Part shown: in pieces, positions 1-5,717 of the stretch
Layout: every line of letters begins with the position of its first letter
Position numbering within the stretch: the first letter of the stretch is position 1
Source: Methanoregulaceae archaeon
Lineage (GTDB): Archaea; Halobacteriota; Methanomicrobia; Methanomicrobiales; Methanospirillaceae
Direction of reading: 5' to 3'
Length of the DNA stretch: 9,298 bases
Assembly: GCA_013331415.1 (NCBI GenBank)
Contig: DUGL01000136.1
Span: forward strand, 6,243-15,540
Position numbers and translations under genes: made by a program
Notes under the pieces: model-generated
Seen by the model: the letters and a program-made list of their open reading frames with translations, nothing else
Told to the model about the DNA's origin: nothing
Database searches by the model: none

Positions 1-446
1 TTACGATGAGGAGGAGGCCTCCCCGGTGAACGAAATGCATAGATGCAGCTCCGTGCATGAGGAGATAAGGTTTATCGGGCCCGGAAGAGCCCGCCCCTGC
101 CAGGATGTCTCCCGGATGCCGGGCGTTTTGGGAAAACCAGAACGGCCTGGAGGGCAGGGTATCCATCACCCGATCCCGGCAGGGGAGTGGCAGGTCCCAT
201 CATTCTGCCACCGGAGTTCCGCTGGTCTGGGAAAAGAAGGAATGCACGGGTGAACGGGATACCCCCGGGTGCCGGGTTCCCGGATCCGGGAGGGAGGGTG
301 CCGGGCAGGAAATGATTCAGCGGAATCTCCAGGATGCTTCCCCTGACTGCCGGCAGATTATCGGTGAATGATGACTCTGCCTCTGGTCTCACCATGAAAC
401 CAGCAGAACGAAGGAGAAGAGAACCTGGCGGCAAGGTTGAAGAGAT
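1..446. other. gene-free left flank rich in inverted repeats
   Basis: No reading frame here has a ribosome binding site, a believable composition or a recognisable family. The open frames are Gly/Pro/Arg-rich, as expected from shadows in GC-rich DNA. Visible structure: a 10-nt palindrome at 13-22; GTTTT/AAAAC arms around GGG at 125-137; a 7-bp hairpin GTGGCAG/CTGCCAC at 187-211 with an 11-nt loop; a 14-nt perfect palindrome TCCCGGATCCGGGA at 278-291; and a 10-nt palindrome CTGCCGGCAG at 347-356. None is followed by a T-run. A minus-strand stop (TAA) lies at 1-3, but the frame ending there is not convincing. Confidence 0.5.
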
Positions 447-483
447 AAAAAAAGGAATCCTCCCCCGTTCATCACTTCGGGGG
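447..483 (-). terminator. hairpin plus T-run terminator of dfx
   Basis: On the minus strand a 6-bp stem (CCCCCG at 462-467 pairing with CGGGGG at 478-483, 10-nt loop) overlaps the dfx stop codon. After a short spacer come seven T residues (seven A on the plus strand, 447-453). Archaeal transcription terminates mainly at U-tracts, so the T7 is probably the working part and the stem is supportive. It fits a single-gene dfx transcript. Confidence 0.6.
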
Positions 484-849
484 CTTGTTCGTCCAGAGCC
501 CGTGGAGGTTGCAGTACGCCCGGGCCTTGATGTCAGTGGATGGGACAGGGAAGCTCGCTTCGGGCTTGTCGCCGGGTTTGAGCCCCTTGACGTACAGGAA
601 CGGACCGGTTGTCACCTCGATCCAGTCGATGTAGTGCGCCGCTTCCATCGGGTGCGGTGCTGAACCGACTTTGACGAGGATCCCGTCTCCGCTCTTCTCC
701 ACGACCGGGACATGCTTCTCGAGGCTTGCATCCACCGTGTTCTCCTTCTGCTGTACCATGGGCTTCCCGCAGCAGACGAGCTGGCCATCTCCCTCGTGGA
801 TAACCATCACGATCTTGCCGCAATTCTCACATTTGAAAATTTCGAGCAT
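472..849 (-). CDS. dfx: desulfoferrodoxin, superoxide reductase (2Fe-SOR)
   Basis: Superoxide reductase, a cytoplasmic enzyme that reduces superoxide to hydrogen peroxide without making oxygen; family members take electrons from rubredoxin or similar donors, none of which is in this window. The 125-residue protein has both iron centres. An N-terminal desulforedoxin domain shows CxxC (Cys7, Cys10) and the Cys26-Cys27 pair. The C-terminal domain shows EKH (Glu44-Lys45-His46), His66, His72 and the CNLH motif (Cys113, His116), the Fe(His)4Cys site with the conserved active-site Lys and Glu. Length is normal. I chose ATG at 849 over an in-frame GTG at 858 because AGGAG lies at 858-862, 8 nt ahead of the ATG, and the GTG overlaps that ribosome binding site. 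It has its own promoter and terminator, so it is probably monocistronic. Confidence 0.95.
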   Translation of the reverse strand: MLEIFKCENCGKIVMVIHEGDGQLVCCGKPMVQQKENTVDASLEKHVPVVEKSGDGILVKVGSAPHPMEAAHYIDWIEVTTGPFLYVKGLKPGDKPEASFPVPSTDIKARAYCNLHGLWTNKPPK

Positions 850-889
850 GAATTTCACTCCTGTACGTGAGCATTCTGTGCAGGGAGCG

Positions 890-900
890 ACTTAATAGTT
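890..900 (-). promoter_or_regulatory. TATA-like box of dfx
   Basis: The minus strand reads AACTATTAAG here, centred about 46 nt ahead of the ATG at 849. Counting roughly 25 nt downstream places transcription start near 869, giving a leader of about 20 nt that contains the AGGAG at 858-862. The spacing is consistent; the box itself is not a perfect archaeal consensus. Confidence 0.45.
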
Positions 901-906
901 GCTGAT

Positions 907-922
907 AGCTCCAGGGGAGAGC
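907..922. promoter_or_regulatory. dyad directly upstream of the dfx TATA box
   Basis: AGCTC (907-911) and GAGCT (918-922) form a perfect 5-bp inverted repeat around a 7-nt centre. It lies just upstream, in the dfx direction, of the TATA-like element, where archaeal activators commonly bind. It could be an operator for a stress regulator, or part of a folded RNA together with the hairpin at 924-954. The arms are short, so chance is possible. Confidence 0.25.
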
Positions 923-923
923 T

Positions 924-963
924 GGCGCTGATTCGTCCCCACTCACGAAGCGCCGCCTTTTTT
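924..963 (+). terminator. orphan terminator-like hairpin on the plus strand
   Basis: GGCGC (924-928) pairs with GCGCC (950-954) and TTCGT (932-936) pairs with ACGAA (945-949). This makes a 10-bp stem interrupted by a 3-nt bulge (929-931) with an 8-nt loop (937-944). After GCC come six T residues (958-963). That is the geometry of a plus-strand intrinsic terminator, yet no plus-strand gene ends here; the nearest gene, dfx, points the other way. It may be the 3' end of an unannotated small RNA. Confidence 0.4.
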
Positions 964-1207
964 CAAAACGACAAGGACAGCCTTTGGGAGGATACAATCC
1001 AACCACCGCATCCGGGCCGAATGGTACATCATGACCCATACCTGGTGATCTGTGATATGACGGCCTTCTTCCCTGCAGGAATATCCGGAAGAGGGAAAGG
1101 AAATGAGGTTCGCATCCCCTGTACCGCAGGGGAGTGCCCATCCCGGGGGAGAACGCGACACCTGCCTGCCCTGCCGGTCTCGTTACCCCACCCGCTGCCG
1201 GGCAATT
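964..1207. other. gene-free spacer upstream of the surface-protein operon
   Basis: No frame here has a plausible start with a ribosome binding site. A 6-bp hairpin CCCCTG/CAGGGG (1116-1132, loop TACCG) is the only clear structure. On the minus strand, a frame ending at 943 reads fairly protein-like near its end (positions 943-1060 or so), but it lacks a good start and ends inside the orphan hairpin. I do not call it a gene. Confidence 0.4.
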
Positions 1208-1216
1208 CTCTTATAC
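1208..1216 (+). promoter_or_regulatory. probable TATA box of the ABC operon
   Basis: TCTTATAC lies about 85 nt ahead of the ATG at 1296. Transcription would start near 1240 and leave a leader of roughly 55 nt. That leader contains two anti-16S-like motifs: AGGTGATT at 1246 and AGGTGA at 1284-1289. Only the second serves the real start. Confidence 0.35.
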
Positions 1217-1283
1217 TCCCCGGAATAACAGTCACTGTATCATGCAGGTGATTCTGGCACATGCCCGGAAACCACTGGTCACC

Positions 1284-1289
1284 AGGTGA
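1284..1289 (+). promoter_or_regulatory. ribosome binding site AGGTGA for the 1296 start
   Basis: AGGTGA is complementary to the archaeal 16S rRNA 3' end (CACCU core) and sits 6 nt ahead of the ATG. It fixes the start of the surface protein immediately ahead of a normal signal peptide. Confidence 0.7.
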
Positions 1290-1295
1290 AGGTTC

Positions 1296-2534
1296 ATGGA
1301 AAAGAAAAAAAACCCGCTCCCCGCTGTCTGTACGCTCCTCCTCATTGCCGCACTCCTCTGTATCCCGGTCACCGCCCAGGTCTCCTCGGTGGTCATCGAA
1401 TCCTACCAGGTCACTCCCGCCGTCCTGATGCCCGGGGAGAAGGGGACCGTGACCGTGACCATCCGGAGTGTTTCGAGCGGGTCCCAGACCTCGAGTGTCA
1501 GCTACCCGGACTCCGGGTTCATCGCCTCATCCGCGACCACGAGCGAACTGATCCCATACGTTGACAGCGTGATCCTGACCGAACGCGACCTCAGGGTGCT
1601 CGGCGGGAACGGCCAGTTCGAGGGGTACGTCGGCCCTAACCAGGTCATCCCTCTCACCTTCCTGATCGAAGCGCCGGCAACGAGCGGCCTCTACTTCCCC
1701 GAGGTCTGGATACGGGTCCGGAACGGGCAGAGCGTCAAGTACCCGGTCCCGGTGAACGTCAACACCCAGCTCTCGGTGATGCGGATCCCCTCCCTCAGCA
1801 TCGGGTACGACATCCCCCTGATGGTCAGGCCCGGGACCACGGTGGAGGGGGCCATCACGGTAGCCAACACCGGCCAGGTCAGGGCCGACAATATCCAGCT
1901 CACGCTGGTCACGAGCGGCCTCCCGGTGGCAACCACGGGTTCATCGGTATTCCTGATCGATCACCTCGACCCGGGGATGGCACGGTCGGTGGACGCCAGC
2001 TTCATCGTGGACCGGGATGCGGCGAGCCGGCTCACCGGGGTCCCCCTCCTGATCACCTACCAGCTCCTCGACGGGTCCCTCTCGTCACGGAACGAGTCCC
2101 TCAACCTGGACATCCGGGGCGAGGCAGAACCGGGGATCGCGGCACTGGAGACCACCCCGGACCGGGTCATGGAAGGGAAACCCTTTGACCTCATCATCCG
2201 GATCGAGAACACCGGGACCGCGGATGCCCGTTCGGTGAGCGCGAGACTGGACCTCCCGTTCACCGGGTCGCACGAGGCGTTCGTCGGACGGATACGGCCG
2301 GGCAACGATGCTCCTGCCGTTTTTTCCTTTGACGCCGGCCGCCCTGGCACCTGGAACTATACCCTCGAGGTCACCTACACCGATGACTGGGAGACAAAGA
2401 CCTTCTCCCGTGAACTCGGGCTGACCGTGTACCGGGCTGACGGGACCTGGATTGCCATCCTCGTCCTGCTCATCCTTGCTGTCGGAGGCTATCTCGGGTA
2501 CCGCTGGTGGAAGAGGAGAGCCGGGGCCTCGTAA
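1296..2534 (+). CDS. COG1361 S-layer-like surface protein, membrane-anchored
   Basis: Exported protein of 412 residues in the COG1361 'S-layer domain' group. A signal peptide is clear: basic MEKKKN, hydrophobic core about 10-25, cleavage probably after VTA (residue 27). The ectodomain is nearly all beta-type. Two modules about 165-275 and 282-378 each carry a CARDB/NEW3-like 'PG..V.G.I.VANTGQ' or 'EGKPF.L.IRIENTGTADA' signature; a less typical module fills 30-155. A single transmembrane helix about 384-402 is followed by a basic tail (WWKRRAG), so the body lies outside the cell. It is the first gene of an operon and its stop overlaps the permease start (TAATG). In methanogens such proteins recur next to FtsX/MacB-type ABC genes, suggesting an extracytoplasmic subunit of the transporter; the substrate is unknown. 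Confidence in the gene is high, in the exact role low. Confidence 0.88.
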   Translation: MEKKKNPLPAVCTLLLIAALLCIPVTAQVSSVVIESYQVTPAVLMPGEKGTVTVTIRSVSSGSQTSSVSYPDSGFIASSATTSELIPYVDSVILTERDLRVLGGNGQFEGYVGPNQVIPLTFLIEAPATSGLYFPEVWIRVRNGQSVKYPVPVNVNTQLSVMRIPSLSIGYDIPLMVRPGTTVEGAITVANTGQVRADNIQLTLVTSGLPVATTGSSVFLIDHLDPGMARSVDASFIVDRDAASRLTGVPLLITYQLLDGSLSSRNESLNLDIRGEAEPGIAALETTPDRVMEGKPFDLIIRIENTGTADARSVSARLDLPFTGSHEAFVGRIRPGNDAPAVFSFDAGRPGTWNYTLEVTYTDDWETKTFSRELGLTVYRADGTWIAILVLLILAVGGYLGYRWWKRRAGAS

Positions 2535-3739
2535 TGCTTGCCGGGATCCGGGTCTCGCTCTTCCTTGCCCTCCGGGCACTCCGGAGGGGAAACCTTGGGA
2601 GCCTCCTCCTGACCGTGGTCATCGTCGGGATGGTCTTCACGAACATGATCTTCATGCCCTCGATCATCACCGGGGCGATAAAGAACTACGAGCAGCAGAC
2701 GATCGAGACCTACACCTCGGATATCATCATCCAGCCCAAGGAGGACGCCGTGTTCATCGACGACCTGCAGGCCCTCCTCGACAAGGTGAACCGGGTCCCG
2801 GGGGTCTGGCGGGCATCCCCCCACTACGCGGCCGGTGCCTCCCTGCAGTACCGGGGCAATGTCCTCCCTATGGCAGTCATCGGCGTGATCCCCCGCGACG
2901 AGCGGCTGGTGACGACCGTCCACTCCCACATGATCGCGGGCAACTACCTCGGCGACGGGGACACCGGGGAGATCGTGATCGGGAAGTACGTTGCGGGGGA
3001 GCGGGATGTCTCAGACGTCTTCCTCCCGTCGCTTGGCGGTGTCCGGGTTGGTGATACCATCAGCGCTGCGTACACGAACGGGGTTGTCCGGGAGTACCGG
3101 GTCAAGGGGATCTTCCAGACCTACTCCTTCAACACGGACGCGATGGCGTTCACGACCTGGGAGGAGATGGAGCTCGTGGCCGGGGAGTCCCTTGACCAGG
3201 CATCGGTCGTGCTCGTGAAGACGAGCCCGGGGTACGACGAGGCTGCAGTGAAAAAGACCCTGCTCCGGTACGGGGTGCAGGAGAAGGTACAGACCTGGCT
3301 CGAGTTCCTGGGGACCGCGTACACGGATGCGGTTGAGAGCTACGCCATCCTGAACTCGATCACCACGGTCGTGAGCCTGGTCATCGCCGCAGTCGTCCTC
3401 TTCGTGGTGATCATGATCAAGACCCTGAACTCCCGGCGGCAGATCGGGATCCTGCTCGCGATCGGGATCCGGAGGGATATCATCATCAACAGCTACCTCT
3501 TCCAGGTACTCATCCTCGCGTCGCTCGGGATCGTCTTCGGAATTCTCGTGGTACTCGGCCTGACGGCGTACTTCACTGCATACCCGATCGAGTTCCCGGA
3601 AGGGAGCGTCTCACCCTACCTCGTCCCTGCCGAGATCGGGACGAATGCGCTGTACCTGTTCTTCACCTCTGCACTTGCAGGGTTCATCCCGGCATGGCGG
3701 ATCGCACGAAAGGATATCCTGGAATCCATGAGGGCCTGA
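2534..3739 (+). CDS. FtsX/MacB-type ABC transporter permease
   Basis: Inner-membrane permease of 401 residues in the MacB/LolC-like ABC class (COG0577). Topology fits the family. Helix 1 is about 21-42. A large extracytoplasmic MacB_PCD-type domain spans roughly 45-270. Three C-terminal helices lie near 277-296, 320-345 and 370-388. The cytoplasmic loop after helix 2 carries the typical LNSRRQIGILLAIGI coupling segment, and the end IARKDILESMRA matches the usual 'PA..A.....P...LR' tail of the family. I chose the ATG at 2534, which overlaps the previous stop as TAATG, over an in-frame GTG at 2507 inside the preceding gene; translation is probably coupled. Members of this class usually drive extracytoplasmic lipoprotein, peptide or envelope processes by mechanotransmission rather than carrying solutes through the bilayer. 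Confidence 0.92.
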   Translation: MLAGIRVSLFLALRALRRGNLGSLLLTVVIVGMVFTNMIFMPSIITGAIKNYEQQTIETYTSDIIIQPKEDAVFIDDLQALLDKVNRVPGVWRASPHYAAGASLQYRGNVLPMAVIGVIPRDERLVTTVHSHMIAGNYLGDGDTGEIVIGKYVAGERDVSDVFLPSLGGVRVGDTISAAYTNGVVREYRVKGIFQTYSFNTDAMAFTTWEEMELVAGESLDQASVVLVKTSPGYDEAAVKKTLLRYGVQEKVQTWLEFLGTAYTDAVESYAILNSITTVVSLVIAAVVLFVVIMIKTLNSRRQIGILLAIGIRRDIIINSYLFQVLILASLGIVFGILVVLGLTAYFTAYPIEFPEGSVSPYLVPAEIGTNALYLFFTSALAGFIPAWRIARKDILESMRA

Positions 3740-3740
3740 T

Positions 3741-4406
3741 ATGATCGAAGCTGCCGACCTGGTCCGGACCTACACGATGGGGAAGGTGCAGGTGCACGCC
3801 CTGCGGGGCGTCTCGCTCCGGATAGAACGGGGCGAGTTTGTCGGGGTGACGGGGCCGAGCGGGAGCGGGAAGTCCACGCTGCTCCACCTGCTCGGCCTCC
3901 TCGACCGGCCGACCAGCGGGGCGATCGCCATTGACAGGGTCGATACCGGCAGCCTCACCGATGAGCAGCGGGCTCTCTTCCGGCTGACCCGGCTCGGGTA
4001 CGTCTTCCAGGAGTATGCACTCGTCCCGGAACTGACGGTCTTTGAGAACGTGATGCTCCCCTTCATGGTACGGAACGACCCCCCGGCTGCCTCCGAAGAG
4101 AAGGTCCATGAGATCCTCAGGATCATCGGGCTTGCGGAGCGGACCGGCCACCTCCAGAGCGAGCTCTCGGGCGGGGAGCAGCAGCGGGTGGCCGTCGCCC
4201 GGGCGGTTGCCGGGAAGCCGTCCATCCTCTTCGCCGATGAACCCTGTGCCAACCTGGATTCCGAGAACTCGCGGATCATCCTCGACCTCTTTGCCGAGAT
4301 CAACCGGGAGATGGACCAGACCATCGTGATGGTCTCGCACGAGGAGTGGCACACCCGGTACTTTGACCGGATCATTGCGCTGCGGGACGGGAAGCTGGTG
4401 GAGTAA
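3741..4406 (+). CDS. ABC transporter ATPase, LolD/MacB type
   Basis: Cytoplasmic ATPase of 221 residues, the usual size for LolD/FtsE-like subunits (COG1136). All motifs are intact: Walker A GPSGSGKST (38-46), Q-loop Gln90 in VFQEY, signature LSGGEQQRVAVARA (142-155), Walker B ILFADE (162-167, catalytic Glu167), D-loop NLDS (171-174) and switch His200 in VSHEE. The common EPTGNLDS is EPCANLDS here, a mild variant. The gene starts 1 nt after the permease stop, so it is cotranscribed and probably coupled. It should power the permease at 2534-3739. No strong terminator follows; only a short T-rich patch near 4426. Confidence 0.95.
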   Translation: MIEAADLVRTYTMGKVQVHALRGVSLRIERGEFVGVTGPSGSGKSTLLHLLGLLDRPTSGAIAIDRVDTGSLTDEQRALFRLTRLGYVFQEYALVPELTVFENVMLPFMVRNDPPAASEEKVHEILRIIGLAERTGHLQSELSGGEQQRVAVARAVAGKPSILFADEPCANLDSENSRIILDLFAEINREMDQTIVMVSHEEWHTRYFDRIIALRDGKLVE

Positions 4407-4723
4407 GGTCCCTGATTGGTACCATCCCTTTTCAACCCCTGGTTTGTTCAGAACCGCCACGATATCCTGGATCAGGCCTCTCGCCCTTTCTCAGGATGAC
4501 CACGGGCCAGCGGGAATGCGATCTCCATCGATGACCTGCCCGGCATCGCCGGGGATCCGGTACTGGCAGGATACATACGGGATGAGATTGCAGAGATCTA
4601 ACGAGGGAAGATCAGGGTGAAAAATCCATGACATCACGCCACGGGTATGCCCGGCATTCACCCCAGGGAGCTGGAAAAATCCCGGGTAGAACGGGGAACT
4701 GTCCGGACTGCAGGGATACGGCA
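4407..4723. other. gene-poor spacer with a possible decayed reading frame
   Basis: No intact gene. In the plus frame ending at TAA 4599-4601 the translation looks more like protein than the other frames do: 'FNPWFVQNRHDILDQ' about 4431-4475, a TGA at 4494-4496, then 'ISIDDLPGIAGDP' and 'GYIRDEIAEI' to the stop. No start codon with a ribosome binding site precedes it. It may be a remnant of a lost gene or chance. A 7-bp inverted repeat GGGTGAA/TTCACCC (4615-4621 and 4657-4663) and a direct repeat GAAAAATCC (about 4619 and 4673) follow. Confidence 0.25.
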
Positions 4724-4761
4724 TCTTGAGGGGATCAGGATATCCCCTGCATGTCTCAAGA
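4724..4761. repeat. two-tier inverted repeat between convergent genes
   Basis: TCTTGAG (4724-4730) pairs with CTCAAGA (4755-4761), and inside it GGGAT (4731-4735) pairs with ATCCC (4742-4746) around the loop CAGGAT, leaving an asymmetric bulge at 4747-4754. It lies just beyond the T-run that follows the minus-strand gene ending at 4774. On neither strand does a U-tract directly follow the hairpin, so it is not a textbook terminator. It may be a 3' processing element of either the ABC operon or the small membrane-protein mRNA. Confidence 0.4.
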
Positions 4762-4762
4762 G

Positions 4763-4773
4763 AAAAAGGAAAT
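4763..4773 (-). terminator. U-rich terminator of the DUF5518-like gene
   Basis: Right after the minus-strand stop codon the strand reads ATTTCCTTTTTC, including five T residues at 4763-4767. Archaeal RNA polymerase can terminate at such tracts without a hairpin. The run is short, so efficiency is uncertain. Confidence 0.4.
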
Positions 4774-5118
4774 TTATCTCCGGACAGCCCCGGCGATAAG
4801 GCCACCCAGGCACGCAAAGAGTGCAAGGTACAGCGTGAGCGTGATGAACAGGAGGTAACCGGTGCCGAGTGCGGGGATGTATCCGGCTATCGCAGGAGAC
4901 ATCATACCTGCAATGATGACGAGTGAGATACCAATGGTGGCCAGTATCCCGGCAACTAATCCCGCTTTCCCTGCGTTCAGGACATCCCCCTTCGCAATAA
5001 ACCCGGCGACGAATCCACCGAGAAGGGGACCCAGGAAGGGAACCATCAGATCGATGATGATGATGATGATCCCCCCTATTCCTGCCCCCATCCAGAAGTT
5101 TTTCTTCCTGTCTGCCAT
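4774..5118 (-). CDS. small DUF5518-like membrane protein
   Basis: Predicted integral membrane protein of 114 residues with no enzymatic motif. Hydrophobic segments lie at about 9-40 (possibly a helical hairpin), 52-73 and 88-110. The 'GPLLGGFVAGFIAKGD' stretch followed by a Gly/Ala-rich helix resembles DUF5518 proteins, common in methanogens and haloarchaea with unknown function; I hold this match at moderate confidence. The first helix has six consecutive Ile (17-22), each encoded by ATC. I chose the ATG at 5118 because AGGTGA lies at 5127-5132, 8 nt ahead; the in-frame GTG at 5130 is inside that site. A TATA box sits at 5156-5165. It is a single gene, with its 3' end facing the end of the ABC operon. 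Confidence 0.85.
   Translation of the reverse strand: MADRKKNFWMGAGIGGIIIIIIDLMVPFLGPLLGGFVAGFIAKGDVLNAGKAGLVAGILATIGISLVIIAGMMSPAIAGYIPALGTGYLLFITLTLYLALFACLGGLIAGAVRR
5053..5070 (-). repeat. (ATC)6 trinucleotide repeat inside a transmembrane helix
   Basis: Six perfect ATC units on the minus strand (GAT on plus) encode Ile17-Ile22 of the small membrane protein. The surrounding genes mix codons, so an identical six-codon run is distinctive. Slippage would add or remove isoleucines without shifting the frame. Confidence 0.85.
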
Positions 5119-5155
5119 ACCGGTTTTCACCTGGATTGAGATGGGTCCATCTCGG

Positions 5156-5165
5156 ATATAAATAT
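5156..5165 (-). promoter_or_regulatory. strong TATA box, possibly bidirectional
   Basis: The minus strand reads ATATTTATAT, centred about 42 nt before the ATG at 5118. Transcription would start near 5135, just ahead of the AGGTGA. On the plus strand the same bases read ATATAAATAT, also a good TATA box, which could start a transcript near 5185 toward the small gene at 5436. The minus-strand use is better supported by spacing. Confidence 0.65.
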
Positions 5166-5435
5166 GGGGGGTGCGATAATGAGCAGCCCTGACCTCATTC
5201 TCCCTGATACCAGGATGGTTTCACTCTGGCGGTGGGAGACGGGGGAACAGATCACATCCAATCCTCCCGCACAGAAACCGGGGAATGCAGACGGGACCCG
5301 GGAGATCCGGCATGGTAACCGGAATATGGAGTATCTTCAGAGGGAATACAGGTCATTTCCCTCCACCAGGGGGAATGCCGACCGGAAAATCCCGTTATCC
5401 ATAGGTATGACTACTATGACAGCCAAGGTACCCCT
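5166..5435. other. spacer between divergent small genes
   Basis: A long plus frame (5164-5625) passes through this stretch, but it is rich in Arg/Ser/Pro, has no family resemblance and overlaps the better ORF at 5436 in another frame, so I do not call it. The frame of the 5436 gene stays open back to a TAA at 5316-5318 without any ATG, GTG or TTG. Confidence 0.4.
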
Positions 5436-5696
5436 ATGCAGAAGAGTGAAGTACGACATAAACAATGGGAGATTGCCGATTCGCTCTTTTCCTATCTCGA
5501 AACAGGCAGATTACTCAACGGAAAGGTCAACGAGATCATCAAAGCCTGTGATATCAACGCAGATGGCTACACGGTCGCAAAATTTCTCGAGCGAGCCCAG
5601 TCAATGGCCCATTCACCGTTTGTGATCCAGCGGACGTTGAACCGTAAACTTCCCTATAACGGCCTCTTTTACCGGATTGCATTGAAGACACGGTAA
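5436..5696 (+). CDS. small orphan protein of unknown function
   Basis: I do not recognise this 86-residue protein. It is soluble and probably helical, with a balanced charged/hydrophobic pattern ('QWEIADSLFSYLETG', 'NEIIKACDIN', 'KFLERAQ') and a basic C-terminus; a small DNA- or protein-binding domain is possible but unproven. There is no signal peptide or membrane segment. Support for a real gene: realistic composition compared with neighbouring shadow frames, AAGGTA about 5 nt ahead of the ATG (weak ribosome binding site), and T6 directly after the stop. No in-frame start codon exists upstream after the TAA at 5316. About half its codons end in G or C, well below the strongly GC3-biased ABC operon, which may mean recent acquisition or an orphan gene. 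It shares the intergenic TATA region at 5156 with the divergent membrane-protein gene. Confidence 0.65.
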   Translation: MQKSEVRHKQWEIADSLFSYLETGRLLNGKVNEIIKACDINADGYTVAKFLERAQSMAHSPFVIQRTLNRKLPYNGLFYRIALKTR

Positions 5697-5717
5697 CTTT
5701 TTTCTCCGGACATTTTT
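5697..5717 (+). terminator. U-tract terminator after the orphan gene
   Basis: Six T residues (5698-5703) begin 1 nt after the TAA, and a second run of five T lies at 5713-5717. No stem precedes the first run. Two closely spaced U-tracts are typical of archaeal termination. A TGCAT/ATGCA dyad follows at 5727-5737. Confidence 0.5.

Noticed and set aside
105..371. Plus-strand frame of 88 codons in the left flank
   Set aside because: Gly/Arg/Pro-rich, no ribosome binding site and no family resemblance; only the last 20 residues look natural.
943..1161. Minus-strand frame with a protein-like end ('WVMMYHSARMRWLDCILP')
   Set aside because: No ribosome binding site, weak N-terminal half rich in Gly/Pro/Ser, and the end falls within the orphan hairpin.
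1246..1428. A second ribosome binding site (AGGTGATT, 1246) and ATG at 1261 opening a 55-codon frame that overlaps the start of the surface-protein gene
   Set aside because: The encoded peptide is Ser/Arg/Pro-rich, typical of an out-of-frame shadow, and nothing else supports it. A regulatory upstream frame remains possible but unproven.
2507..2533. GTG start for the permease inside the surface-protein gene
   Set aside because: It adds nine charged residues (MEEESRGLV) unlike the family, while the ATG at 2534 overlaps the stop as TAATG in the usual coupled arrangement.
4491..4826. Minus-strand frame of 111 codons
   Set aside because: It overlaps the membrane-protein gene, crosses the two-tier hairpin and has no natural composition or start signal.
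5164..5625. Plus-strand frame of 153 codons across the spacer and into the orphan gene
   Set aside because: Composition is shadow-like, its ATG lies in the TATA box, and it overlaps the better-supported ORF at 5436 in another frame.
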